Positions 7,681-16,423 of a stretch of 64,000 bases of DNA are shown in pieces (position 1 is the stretch's first letter; every line of letters starts with the position of its first letter). The position numbers and the translations under genes were made by a program. The notes beneath the pieces were generated by a model that ran no database searches, was not told where the DNA came from, and worked only from the letters and a program-made list of their open reading frames with translations. Source of the DNA: Streptomyces asiaticus (lineage in GTDB: Bacteria; Actinomycetota; Actinomycetes; Streptomycetales; Streptomycetaceae); contig NZ_JAGSHX010000006.1 in NCBI RefSeq assembly GCF_018138715.1, forward strand, positions 2,046,001 to 2,110,000, in the 5' to 3' direction.

Positions 7681-9485
7681 GCCCCCACTCTCTCACCCGC
7701 CCCCAGGGCGTGATGCGCGGAGGCCGTGGCCAGATCGGCCTCGATACGCGCCGCGGTGGCGCGCAGCGCCGGGAGGAGCTCGCCGCGGGCGCTCTCGGCG
7801 CTGCCGCGGCCGGCGTGGGTGGCCACGTTGAGCGCGGCCACCACGCGTCGGCGCGCGTCCCTCACGGGCACGGCGAGCGACCGCAGCCCCTCCTCCAGCT
7901 CCTGGTCGACCAGGGCGTGCCCCTCCTCCGCCGCGCGCTCCACGACGCGCGCCAGCTCGGCCACGTCGGTCACGGTGTGCCGGGTCAGCGGCTCCGGCCG
8001 CACCCCGGCGAGGTGGGCGGCGCGGGCGTCGGCGTCCAGGCCCGCGAGCAGCACCCGGCCCATGGAGGTCGCGTAGGCGGGGAAGCGGGTGCCGATGGTG
8101 ATGTTGACGCTCATGATGCGGACGGTGGGGACGCGCGCGATGTAGCGGATGTCGCCGCCGTCGAGTACGGCCAGGGACGCCGACTCATGGACGGTGCGGA
8201 CCAGTTCGCGCATGTGCGGCTGGGCGATGTCGGTGAAGCCGAGCTCCGCGAGGGGGGCGTAGCCGAGCTCCAGCACGCGCGGCAGCGGCCGGAAGGCGCG
8301 GCCGTCGGCCTCCGCGTATCCCAGCTCGACCAGGGTGAGCAGCGAGCGCCGGGCGGTGGCCCGGGCCAGCCCGGTGGCCTCCGCGACGGCGCTGAGCGTC
8401 ATCCCCCCGCCCCGGCCGCCGCCCGGCCCCGCGCCGACGAGGCCGGGCGCCATGCCCCCGCCCAGGGCCCGCAGCACGGCCAGTCCGCGCGCGAGGGACT
8501 GGAGAAACCCCGCTCCCAGCTCCCGCTTGGCCATCCGCGCGGGGTCCTCGCCCACGGCCGTACCGGAATCCCCGGCAGCCGGAGCAGCCGGAGCAACCGA
8601 AGCAACCGAAACACCCGAGACACCCGAGACACCCGAAGCGCCCCAAGCAGCCGGCCTGGGCCGTCGGGCCGTCAAAGCCGCCTCCATCGCCGGGAGTTCC
8701 GCCCCCAACGGCCCCAGCACCGCCGCCCGCAGCGAGTCCACGTCATGGCGGCTGGTGTGGCTGACCACGTTGACCGCGCAGACGATACGGCCCGAGGCGT
8801 CCCGCACCGGAACGGACACCGCCACCAGGCCCGGTTCGATCAGCTGGTCGTCGACGGCCCAGCCGTCGCGGGCGGCCTCCTTGACGCGGGCCTCGAAGTC
8901 CTCGCCGAAGGCGGGCCGATGGCGGGGCGGGACGGCCGGGAACGCGGTGTTCAGGGGGTCTTCGGCGCGGCGGGCGCGCCAGGCGGCCCAGTCGGCCCCG
9001 GACCACTCGGCGGCGAAGAGCGCACCGGGCGAGCAGCGCTCGGCGGGGAGCAGATCGCCGATCCGGAAGGCGAGGGACATGGTGCGGCGGCGGGTGACCT
9101 GGACGACGAAGCGCACCCCGCCGCCGTCGGGGACGGCGACCGAGACCGACTCGTCGAGCCCGTCCGCGAGCCGCTCGGCGAACGGGCCGAGCGCGGCGGG
9201 CAGTCCGCTCGCGGCCAGATAGGCGTTGCCCAGCTCCATCAGGCGGACGGCCAGGCCGATGTCGCGGCCGTCGAGCGTGACGTAACCGAGCTGTTCGAGC
9301 GTGCCCACGACGCGGTCGACCACGGACCGGGCGAGGCCCGTGCCGCGTACGAGATCGCCGGGCCGGACCGTCGTCCGCCCCTCGTGCGCGGCCAGCCGGG
9401 TCAGCTCGCGCAGCACGGCGAGGCCGCGCTCGAGAGGCCCGACGGGGCCATTGACAGGTGGTGGCACCGGGCTGAAACTCATCAC
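7677..9485 (-). CDS. pobR: Tandem-IclR regulator of 4-hydroxybenzoate catabolism (PobR-like)
   Basis: A 602-residue regulator made of two complete but divergent IclR modules in one chain. Module one (about residues 17-255) has a winged helix and an effector domain. A linker of repeated SGV units (about 265-300) is coded by 9-bp repeats. Module two (about 320-590) has a second winged helix (LSAVAEATGLARATARRSL) and effector domain (TIGTRFPAYATSMGRVLLAG). Such double-IclR proteins are known in Streptomyces as PobR, which represses pobA and responds to 4-hydroxybenzoate. Here it is divergent from pobA with a 109-bp shared control region, which supports the assignment. Its stop overlaps the hemY start (ATGA). 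The start could be either of two adjacent ATGs. Confidence 0.87.
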   Translation of the reverse strand: MMSFSPVPPPVNGPVGPLERGLAVLRELTRLAAHEGRTTVRPGDLVRGTGLARSVVDRVVGTLEQLGYVTLDGRDIGLAVRLMELGNAYLAASGLPAALGPFAERLADGLDESVSVAVPDGGGVRFVVQVTRRRTMSLAFRIGDLLPAERCSPGALFAAEWSGADWAAWRARRAEDPLNTAFPAVPPRHRPAFGEDFEARVKEAARDGWAVDDQLIEPGLVAVSVPVRDASGRIVCAVNVVSHTSRHDVDSLRAAVLGPLGAELPAMEAALTARRPRPAAWGASGVSGVSGVSVASVAPAAPAAGDSGTAVGEDPARMAKRELGAGFLQSLARGLAVLRALGGGMAPGLVGAGPGGGRGGGMTLSAVAEATGLARATARRSLLTLVELGYAEADGRAFRPLPRVLELGYAPLAELGFTDIAQPHMRELVRTVHESASLAVLDGGDIRYIARVPTVRIMSVNITIGTRFPAYATSMGRVLLAGLDADARAAHLAGVRPEPLTRHTVTDVAELARVVERAAEEGHALVDQELEEGLRSLAVPVRDARRRVVAALNVATHAGRGSAESARGELLPALRATAARIEADLATASAHHALGAGERVGA

Positions 9486-9545
9486 CAGCCGATTATGAAC
9501 GAAGTTTCACTCAGCGAACAAGTGGCGAAGGCGTAGCGGGCCGCA

Positions 9546-9580
9546 TGGATCACCACACCAGCGACTTGGACCACCACACC
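9546..9580 (+). promoter_or_regulatory. Direct-repeat operator candidate in the pobR-pobA control region
   Basis: Two copies of TGGAYCACCACACC (9546-9559 and 9567-9580) stand 21 bp apart, two helical turns, just upstream of pobA. A monomeric tandem-IclR protein with two DNA-binding domains could read same-face direct repeats. The inverted pair tgaaact/agtttca (9473-9479 and 9503-9509) near the pobR start is a second candidate site. Confidence 0.45.
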
Positions 9581-9594
9581 GAGGGGACGATGTG

Positions 9595-10776
9595 ATGCGC
9601 ACGACCGTCGGCATCATCGGCGGCGGGCCCGCCGGGCTGCTGCTCGCCCGGCTGCTGCACCGCGCCGGGATCGACTGCGTGGTGCTGGAGAGCCGGGACC
9701 GGGCGTACGTCGAGCGGCGCCAGCGGGCCGGGATCCTGGAGCAGGGCACCGTGGACGTGCTGCGGGAGTGCGGCGCCGGCGGGCGGCTGGACCGCGAGGG
9801 GCTGCCGCACCAGGGCATCGAGCTGCGCTTCGAGGGCCGCGGCCACCGCGTGGACTTCCCCTCCGCCACGGGCGGCAAGTCGGTGATGGTCTACGCCCAG
9901 ACCGAGATCGTCAAGGATCTGATCGCGCTCCAGCTGGAGGAGCCGGGCGGTCCCCCGCTGCTGTTCGAGGCCGAGGCACTGGCCATCGAGAAGCCGGACT
10001 CCGCCGCGCCCGTCATCCGCTTCCGCCACGAGGGCCGCGAACAGACCCTGAGCTGCGACTACGTGGCGGGCTGCGACGGCTTCCACGGCATCGCCCGGCG
10101 CACGATCCCCGCCGACCGGGTGCGCGCCTTCGAGCACGCCTACCCCTATTCCTGGCTCGGAGTGCTGGCCGATGTGGCGCCGTCCTGCGAGGAGCTGATC
10201 TACGCCCGCCATCGGCGCGGCTTCGCCCTGCACAGCATGCGCTCCCCCCATGTCTCCCGGCTCTACCTCCAGGTGCCCAACGGCACCGACCCGGACGACT
10301 GGTCCCATGAGCGGATCTGGGACGAGCTGTCGGCCCGCTTCGCGCTCGACGGGGACCGGACGCTGGAGCGCGGCCCGATCACCGCCACCTCCGTCACCCC
10401 GATGCGCAGCTTCGTCCAGGAGCCGATGCGCCACGGCCGGCTCTTCCTGGCGGGCGACGCGGCGCACATCGTGCCGCCCACCGGCGCCAAGGGGCTCAAT
10501 CTGGCCGTCACCGATGTGATCACGCTGGCCAGGGCGCTGATCCACCACCAGGAGACCGGTTCGCCCGAGCTGCTGGACGGCTATTCGCGGACCTGTCTGC
10601 GCCGGGTGTGGCAGGCCGAGCGGTTCTCGTACTTCATGACGGACACGCTCCACCGGCGCCCGGACGAGACCCCGTTCGAGGACCGGGAGCGGATCGCGCG
10701 GCTGGAGCGGATCGCCTCATCCCCCACCGCCTCCGCCGAACTCGCCGAGAACTACGTCGGCCTCCCGCTGTCATGA
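9595..10776 (+). CDS. pobA: 4-hydroxybenzoate 3-monooxygenase
   Basis: A 393-residue flavoprotein that hydroxylates 4-hydroxybenzoate to protocatechuate using NAD(P)H and oxygen, the entry step into the beta-ketoadipate pathway. It has the FAD-binding GIIGGGPAGLLLARLL at the N-terminus, the class-specific RQRAGILEQGTV segment, the DYVAGCDGFHG motif and the second FAD motif GDAAHIVPPTGAKGLN (Asp288). Length matches the family. The ATG at 9595 is preferred over the GTG three bases earlier because gagggg lies 8 bp before it. The stop overlaps the start of the next IclR gene (ATGA), so both are co-translated. Regulation is expected from the divergent pobR. Confidence 0.95.
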   Translation: MRTTVGIIGGGPAGLLLARLLHRAGIDCVVLESRDRAYVERRQRAGILEQGTVDVLRECGAGGRLDREGLPHQGIELRFEGRGHRVDFPSATGGKSVMVYAQTEIVKDLIALQLEEPGGPPLLFEAEALAIEKPDSAAPVIRFRHEGREQTLSCDYVAGCDGFHGIARRTIPADRVRAFEHAYPYSWLGVLADVAPSCEELIYARHRRGFALHSMRSPHVSRLYLQVPNGTDPDDWSHERIWDELSARFALDGDRTLERGPITATSVTPMRSFVQEPMRHGRLFLAGDAAHIVPPTGAKGLNLAVTDVITLARALIHHQETGSPELLDGYSRTCLRRVWQAERFSYFMTDTLHRRPDETPFEDRERIARLERIASSPTASAELAENYVGLPLS

Positions 10777-11615
10777 CCGCCTCCGGCCCCCTCACCCCCA
10801 TCAGCCCACCGGGCACCCGCGCCACCGGCGGCCGGGAGGACGGCGGCCGCTCGGTCGCGGGCCGGGTGCTGGCGGTCCTCGACGCGTTCGACGCCTCGCA
10901 CCGCTCGCTGTCCCTCACCTCCCTCGCCCGGCGCGCCGGGCTCCCGCTGGCCACCGCGCACCGGCTGGTCGCCTCGCTCACCCGCTGGGGCGCCCTGGAG
11001 CGCGACGCCACCGGGGCGTACCACATCGGGCTGCGGCTGTGGGAGGTGGCGACGCTCTCCCCGCGCGGGGTCGGGGTGCGCGAGGCGGCCCTGCCGTTCA
11101 TGGAGGACCTGTACGAGGCCACCCACGAGAACGTCCAGCTCGCCGTGCGGGACGGCCTGGAGGTGGTCTATGTCGAGCTGATCTCGGGACACTCGGCGGT
11201 CCAGGTGCGCACCCGGGTCGGCAGCCGCTGGCCGCTGCACGCGACCGGCGTCGGTCTTGTGCTGCTCGCGTACGGGCCGCCACGGCTGTACGAGCGGGTG
11301 TGCGCCCGCCCGCTGCGCCGCTACACCGAGCTGACGATCCAGGACCCGCACCGGCTGCGGGCCGCACTGGCCGAGGTGCGGCGGACCGGGATCGCGGTCA
11401 GCGACCGGCAGATCACCATGGACGGTCTTTCCATCGCCGCCCCGGTGCGCGGACCGGGCGGGGAGGTGGTGGCCTCGCTCTCGGTGGTGGTGCCGGCCGC
11501 CGAGGGGCGGGCCCCGGGGCTGATCCCGGCCGTACGGGTCGCCGCGCACGGCATCTCCCGTACCCTCGCCGCCGCCCTGGGACAAGACCCCGTAGCGGAG
11601 GCTTCCGGTCGATGA
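10773..11615 (+). CDS. IclR-family transcriptional regulator
   Basis: A 280-residue single-module IclR protein. An N-terminal winged helix (about residues 25-85, LTSLARRAGLPLATAHRLVA) precedes an effector-binding domain with VRTRVGSRWPLHATGVGLVL and ITMDGLSIAAPV. The ATG at 10773 overlaps the pobA stop by 4 bp. The position between pobA and an MFS transporter suggests a local regulator of aromatic-acid uptake or ring cleavage, but no pca genes are present here, so the ligand is unknown. The last 35 residues before the stop carry no recognised motif. Confidence 0.88.
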   Translation: MTASGPLTPISPPGTRATGGREDGGRSVAGRVLAVLDAFDASHRSLSLTSLARRAGLPLATAHRLVASLTRWGALERDATGAYHIGLRLWEVATLSPRGVGVREAALPFMEDLYEATHENVQLAVRDGLEVVYVELISGHSAVQVRTRVGSRWPLHATGVGLVLLAYGPPRLYERVCARPLRRYTELTIQDPHRLRAALAEVRRTGIAVSDRQITMDGLSIAAPVRGPGGEVVASLSVVVPAAEGRAPGLIPAVRVAAHGISRTLAAALGQDPVAEASGR

Positions 11616-11722
11616 AAGACCCGCGAACGCACCTTGCCGCGCCCGATGCCCGGCCACATTCTGTGTGGCACCAACCGAGCCGCCGAGCCTGAACACCCAG
11701 GCCCGAAGGGGGACATGGAGAC

Positions 11723-13174
11723 ATGCCCGAAGTGACCGCAGAGCCCACCGCGCAGGGCCGGGAGGCGCCCCGCGGCGGCTGGCAGCCGTATCACACCCTG
11801 TGGGCCATGCTGCTGGGCGGCTGGCTCTTCAGTTACGCCGACCGCACCATCACCGGCCCGGTCGTCACCTGGCTGATCGAACACGACCACGGCATGCTGG
11901 GCTCCGCCGGCCATCCGCACGCGCTCGGCGGTCTGATCGGCAGCCTCTTCTTCGCGGGCTACATGCTCACCCAGTTCCCCGGCGGCTATCTCGGCGACCG
12001 CTTCGGGCACCGCACCATGCTCGCGGTCTCGCTGCTGTGGGCGGGGGTCGCGACGCTGGCCAGCGGCCTGATGAGCGGGCTGATCGCCTTCGTGGTGCTG
12101 CGCGTGCTGACCGGGCTCGGCGAGGGCGTCTTCTACTCCAACGACCGCTCGCTGATCGCCCAGCGCACCCCGCCCGCCAAGGCCGGTCTCGGCATGGGCG
12201 TCGCCATCACCGGACTGTCCATCGGGCTGACGATCGCGACCATCAGCGCGCCGTACCTGATCGACTGGGGCGGGGAGGTGTTCGGCGAGGAGGACGCCTG
12301 GCGGATGCCGTTCCTGGTGCTGGGTGCCGCGACGCTCGCGTTCGGCTGGGCCACGGCGGTCTATATGCGCCGCATCGGCGGGCCGCTCAAGGCCACCGGC
12401 TCCACGCTGCGGCTGCTGGGGATCTCGGCGGTGCTGTGCGCCGCGGTCATGGCGGTCTATCTGATCGCCGACGGGGCCGGGATGCCGAGCTGGGGCGTGG
12501 CGATCCTCGAGTGCGTGCTGGCGTTCGTGCTCATCGGGGCGATCTTCGCCCGGCGCAGCGGCCGGCTGGGCGCGGTCTCGCGGAACCGCAATGTGCTGCT
12601 GCTGAGCTTCGCCTTCATCGCGGTCATGTGGAATCTGTGGTTCTTCAGCTTCTGGTCGGTGTCGATCGTCGCGGACGCCGCCCACAGCTCCTTCCAGAAC
12701 GCCGCGCTGGTGGCCACCTTCAACGCGGGCGCGGGCATCCTCGGCTTCCCGGCCGGGGGCATGCTCTCGGACCGGGCGAAGGCCCGGGGGTGGGGGCGGC
12801 GGCCGCTGCTGATCGCGTTCACCGTGGTCCAGGGGGTGCTGGTGCTGGTGTTCGCCGCGTATCTACAGACCCATGAGAAGCCCTCCCTCTGGGTGATGTC
12901 CGTGCTGCTCTTCGTCTCCAGCCTGTTCTTCAACGCGCTCCAGCCGATGGCGCACGCGCTGCTGAACGATGTGGTGGACGCGGCCGAACGCGGCGCGGCC
13001 TTCGGGCTGTTCAACCTGGTCGGGGAGATCGGCGCGGTGGTCAGCCCGGCGCTCAGCGGCACCCTCTTCGACCACTACGGCAGCTGGACGAACGCGGTCT
13101 ACATCGACGGCGCGCTGATGCTCGTCAGCGCGCTGCTCTACACGCTGATCCGGGAGCAGACCTCGCGCGCTTAA
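11723..13174 (+). CDS. MFS transporter, probably for an aromatic or organic acid
   Basis: A 483-residue integral membrane transporter with about 12 hydrophobic segments. The family motif A is present after the second segment as GYLGDRFGHR (about residues 88-97). LLGGWLFSYADRTITGPV at the first segment resembles anion:cation symporters (4-hydroxybenzoate, phthalate, sugar acids). The central loop (about residues 285-300) carries charged residues. The ATG at 11723 follows an aagggggacatggag stretch. It lies 107 bp after the IclR gene and 42 bp before the flavoprotein gene. Its place after pobA makes 4-hydroxybenzoate or a related acid the likely substrate, by inference. Confidence 0.85.
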   Translation: MPEVTAEPTAQGREAPRGGWQPYHTLWAMLLGGWLFSYADRTITGPVVTWLIEHDHGMLGSAGHPHALGGLIGSLFFAGYMLTQFPGGYLGDRFGHRTMLAVSLLWAGVATLASGLMSGLIAFVVLRVLTGLGEGVFYSNDRSLIAQRTPPAKAGLGMGVAITGLSIGLTIATISAPYLIDWGGEVFGEEDAWRMPFLVLGAATLAFGWATAVYMRRIGGPLKATGSTLRLLGISAVLCAAVMAVYLIADGAGMPSWGVAILECVLAFVLIGAIFARRSGRLGAVSRNRNVLLLSFAFIAVMWNLWFFSFWSVSIVADAAHSSFQNAALVATFNAGAGILGFPAGGMLSDRAKARGWGRRPLLIAFTVVQGVLVLVFAAYLQTHEKPSLWVMSVLLFVSSLFFNALQPMAHALLNDVVDAAERGAAFGLFNLVGEIGAVVSPALSGTLFDHYGSWTNAVYIDGALMLVSALLYTLIREQTSRA

Positions 13175-13216
13175 CTTGGTGGCCTAAAGCCGGACATCAA
13201 TGGCGGAGGGGCATAC

Positions 13217-14605
13217 ATGACGGCGGCACGACGCATGGTGGTCATCGGAGGCGACGCGGCGGGCATGTCCGCCGCGTCGCGGGCGCGCAGGCTCAAGAGC
13301 CGGGGCGAGCTGGAGATCCTCGCCTTCGAGCGCGGCCAGTTCACCTCGTACTCGGCCTGCGGCATCCCGTACTGGGTCGGCGGGCTGGTGAACGGCCCGG
13401 ACGAGCTGGTCGCCCGGACGCCCGAGACCCACCGGGGCCGCGGGATCGACGTACGGACCCACACCGAGGTCGTCGAGATCGACCTCGCCGGGCAGCGGGT
13501 CCTGGCGCGGGACCTCGATCCGCGGGGCGAGGGCGAGCAGTGGTACGGCTTCGACGACCTGGTCATCGCGACCGGCGCCCGGCCGCGCCGCCCCGGGATG
13601 CCCGGGATCGACGCCCCCGGCGTCCACGGGGTGCAGACCCTGGACGACGGGCGGGCGCTGCTGGAGTCCCTGGAGGCCACCCCGGTCGAGCGGGCGGTGG
13701 TGATCGGCGCCGGGTACATCGGGGTGGAGATGGCCGAGGCGCTCATGCAGCGCGGCTCCCGGGTGACCGTCCTGGAGCGCGGTGAGCAGCCGATGTCCAC
13801 GCTCGACCCCGACATGGGGCGGCTGGTGCGCGACGCGATGTCGGGGCTCGGCATCGACACCGTGACCGGCGCGGAGGTCACCGAGGTGGTCACGGGCGAG
13901 GACGGCCGGGTGCGGGCGGTGGCCACCAAGGTGAGCGAATACCCCGCCGATCTGGTGGTCCTGGGCCTGGGAGTGGCTCCGGAGACCGGGCTCGCCCAGG
14001 AGGCGGGGCTTCCGGTGGGCGAGTACGGCGGGCTGCTGACCGATCAGGCCATGCGGGTGCGCGGTTACGACAACATCTGGGCGGGCGGTGACTGTGTCGA
14101 GGTCCTCGACCTGGTGTCCGGCCGCACCCGGCACATTCCGCTCGGCACCCACGCCAACAAGCACGGGCAGGTCATCGGCTCCAATGTGGGCGGCGACTAC
14201 GCCACCTTCCCCGGTGTCGTCGGCACGGCCGTCAGCAAGGTCTGCGATCTGGAGATCGCCCGCACCGGGCTGCTGGAGGCCGAAGCGGCCGCCGTGGGGC
14301 TCCAGTTCGAGGCGGTCACGATCGAGGCGACCAGCCGCGCCGGGTACTACCCGGAGACCCGGCCGATGACGGTGAAGATGCTGGCCGAGCGGCGCACGGG
14401 ACGGCTGCTCGGCACGCAGATCGTCGGCCGCGAGGGCGCGGGCAAGCGGGTGGACGTCGCGGCGGTCGCGCTGACCGCCGGAATGACGGTGGAGCAGATG
14501 ACGGCGCTGGACCTGGGCTACGCCCCGCCGTTCTCCCCGGTGTGGGACCCGGTACTGGTGGCGGCGCGCAAGGCGGCGGCGACGGTGAGGGCGACCGGAT
14601 CGTGA
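13217..14605 (+). CDS. FAD-dependent pyridine nucleotide-disulfide oxidoreductase, CoA-disulfide-reductase-like
   Basis: A 462-residue flavoprotein. It has an N-terminal FAD motif (VVIGGDAAGMSAASRAR), then SYSACGIPY, whose Cys48 corresponds to the single redox cysteine of CoA-disulfide reductases and NADH oxidases of this class. A second dinucleotide motif (VVIGAGYIGVEMAEAL) binds NAD(P)H. The FAD-binding AGGDCVEV segment and a C-terminal dimerisation domain follow. It therefore probably reduces a low-molecular-weight disulfide or oxygen. It is the last gene of the rightward pob block. A link to aromatic metabolism is not shown by the sequence. Its 3' end faces the hemE operon across a large terminator-like palindrome. 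Confidence 0.86.
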   Translation: MTAARRMVVIGGDAAGMSAASRARRLKSRGELEILAFERGQFTSYSACGIPYWVGGLVNGPDELVARTPETHRGRGIDVRTHTEVVEIDLAGQRVLARDLDPRGEGEQWYGFDDLVIATGARPRRPGMPGIDAPGVHGVQTLDDGRALLESLEATPVERAVVIGAGYIGVEMAEALMQRGSRVTVLERGEQPMSTLDPDMGRLVRDAMSGLGIDTVTGAEVTEVVTGEDGRVRAVATKVSEYPADLVVLGLGVAPETGLAQEAGLPVGEYGGLLTDQAMRVRGYDNIWAGGDCVEVLDLVSGRTRHIPLGTHANKHGQVIGSNVGGDYATFPGVVGTAVSKVCDLEIARTGLLEAEAAAVGLQFEAVTIEATSRAGYYPETRPMTVKMLAERRTGRLLGTQIVGREGAGKRVDVAAVALTAGMTVEQMTALDLGYAPPFSPVWDPVLVAARKAAATVRATGS

Positions 14606-14639
14606 CGCCTGCGGCGGGCCACGCGGCGGAGCCGCATAT

Positions 14640-14815
14640 CGGTGCTTCCCCCTACCCGCCCCTTCCCACAACCGGGGCTCCGCCCCGGACCCCGCTCCTC
14701 AAACGCCGGAGGGGCTGATTTCAGCCCGTCCGGCGATTGAGGACACGCCCGAAGGGCGTCCGGGGTCCCAGGGGGCGGAGCCCCATGGTTCGGGAAGGGG
14801 CGGGTAGGGGACAGC
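14640..14815. terminator. Long intergenic palindrome, bidirectional terminator
   Basis: A nested inverted repeat of about 175 bp lies between convergent genes. The outer arms carry ccccctacccgccccttccc and its near complement (14800-14815). Middle arms carry ggggctccgcccc and ggggcggagcccc. The core ctcaaacgccgg...ccggcgattgag with ggggctga/cagccc (about 14696-14747) closes on a TTT loop. It belongs to the same dispersed family as the blocks near 5030-5410 and 26215-26925. Confidence 0.75.
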
Positions 14816-14844
14816 CCGCCGCAGGCGGCAAGCCGGGGAACCGA

Positions 14845-16371
14845 TCAGCGCGCGCCGTCAATGACCCGCAGCGCCTGCCCGACCCGCTCGCCCACATGCC
14901 GGGGACAGCCCCACACCTCGGCGCCAAAGGACGGCTCGGGCGTGTCGTACTCCCCCGGCGCGTACAGATGGTTGAGATGGGCACCGTAAGGGTCCTCGTG
15001 GAAGCCGAAGTGACGGCGGCCCGCCAGCTCGGCCAGCACCTCCCAGGGGTGCGCCTCCTCGTGCGGGCAGGACCCGCCCGCCGGATCGGTCCGCACCGCG
15101 CCGAGGATCGCCCGCAGATCCCGGTGGACGGCCTCGGGCGGGGCCTCCTCGCCCGAGGTCACCGACCAGCAGGCCACCAGCAGCAGCACCAGCCGCTCGC
15201 GCGGATCGGCCGGGCCCGCCGCGAACCGCCGGGCGGCCCACAGCCCGGCGTCCTCCGCGGCCTGCCCGTCCCGGCAGCGGAAGCGCACGGCGTGGGTGAG
15301 CCGTTCGACGTCGAGCCGGCCGTCGGGGCGCAGCAGCGCCTCGTCCAGGTGGGCGGTGTCCCGGAGGCCGAAGAGGCGCTCACGGCCGGTGCGCAGATGG
15401 TCCAGCGCCTCGCGGGCGATCGCGGCGAGGAAGGCGGGGCACAGCCACGCCTCCAGGGGCGCCGTCTCCAGCTCCTCGCGGTGCCAGTGGCGGTAGACGC
15501 CCCGGCCGCCGGGGCTGAGCAGGTGGATGCCCACGGTGGCCTGCTCCGCGGTGTCCCGGCCGACCTCGGGGTGCTCGCCCTCGCCGTGCGCGCAGGAGGC
15601 GCCGCCGAGGCCGGGCAGCACCGCCTCCAGGGCGTCCACCATGGTGTCCAGGACCCGCCGGTCGCGGATCCGGCCGCTGGCGGCGTACCAGCAGGCGGCG
15701 TGCAGGACGACCACGAGCCCGGCGCGGTGGTAGCCCAGGGGGTTGGCGACCAGGTTCCTGGCGTAGGCGGACAGCTCCTGGGCGGGGTCCACCGCGGCGC
15801 TCGGGTAGTCCCAGACGATCGAGCGCAGATCCTCGGCGCGGCGCGCGTCGCGGACCGGGAGCCGGGGCGGGATGCCGCCCACGCTGCCGGGGGCGATGAT
15901 GTCGATGGCGACCCGCGCGTACCCGGCGATGTCGCGCGGGCACAGCCACTGCTCCTTGGTGGCGTCGTCCTCCCAGTCGGGGTCCCGGTCCTCGGCCAAC
16001 CCGTTGGTGAGCAGCGGCAGATCGTCCACGAAGTGGTCGATCCGGTCGTCCAGGTCGCCCTCGTACGGATGCGTCCGGTGGGCGCAGGGGGCCTCGCGCA
16101 GCCGCCGGTCGGTGGCGTGGAGCGCCTCCAGGGCCGCCGCCGCGACGTCCTTATGGGAGAACCGGCCGATGTGCGCGGCCATCATGACCAGCCCGAGCGT
16201 CCAGGCATACGCCCCCTCGCCCGCGGGATCCGCCGCCAGCCGCCTGGCACAGTCCAGGACGACCCGGTCCGAGTCGCCGCCATAGGTCTCGTGGAGGATG
16301 CCGTGCCAGTCGTCGACGAAGTGGACACACTCCGGCGACTCCTGCGGGGCTGACAGCGCGGTGGCGGGCAT
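14845..16371 (-). CDS. Unknown protein with a triplicated Cys/His module, downstream of hemE
   Basis: A 508-residue mostly helical protein that I do not recognise. It has no signal peptide and no membrane segment. Three internal repeats each hold a CxH...HP element (APCAHRTHP, ASCAHGEGEHP, GSCPHEEAHP) followed 48-54 residues later by a W[L/G]CP element (EQWLCPRD, EAWLCPAF, EVWGCPRH). Candidate ligand sets, counted from the ATG at 16371, are Cys96/His98/His101/Cys144, Cys260/His262/His267/Cys311 and Cys435/His437/His441/Cys489. The pattern suggests three zinc or other metal sites; this is inference. The start is uncertain: ATG 16371 has gagggg about 10 bp before it, while ATG 16380 and GTG 16389 are also in frame. 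It follows hemE by about 50 bp and is likely co-transcribed. Confidence 0.7.
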   Translation of the reverse strand: MPATALSAPQESPECVHFVDDWHGILHETYGGDSDRVVLDCARRLAADPAGEGAYAWTLGLVMMAAHIGRFSHKDVAAAALEALHATDRRLREAPCAHRTHPYEGDLDDRIDHFVDDLPLLTNGLAEDRDPDWEDDATKEQWLCPRDIAGYARVAIDIIAPGSVGGIPPRLPVRDARRAEDLRSIVWDYPSAAVDPAQELSAYARNLVANPLGYHRAGLVVVLHAACWYAASGRIRDRRVLDTMVDALEAVLPGLGGASCAHGEGEHPEVGRDTAEQATVGIHLLSPGGRGVYRHWHREELETAPLEAWLCPAFLAAIAREALDHLRTGRERLFGLRDTAHLDEALLRPDGRLDVERLTHAVRFRCRDGQAAEDAGLWAARRFAAGPADPRERLVLLLVACWSVTSGEEAPPEAVHRDLRAILGAVRTDPAGGSCPHEEAHPWEVLAELAGRRHFGFHEDPYGAHLNHLYAPGEYDTPEPSFGAEVWGCPRHVGERVGQALRVIDGAR

Positions 16372-16423
16372 GTCGGTCATGCCCCTCACGACGCCACGGG
16401 AGGCACGCGGGTTCCCGCTTGGT

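Noticed and set aside
7677..14605. Genomic island or prophage carrying the pob genes
   Set aside because: No integrase, attachment repeats, tRNA or change of base composition is seen; the block is simply a catabolic cluster placed between heme genes.
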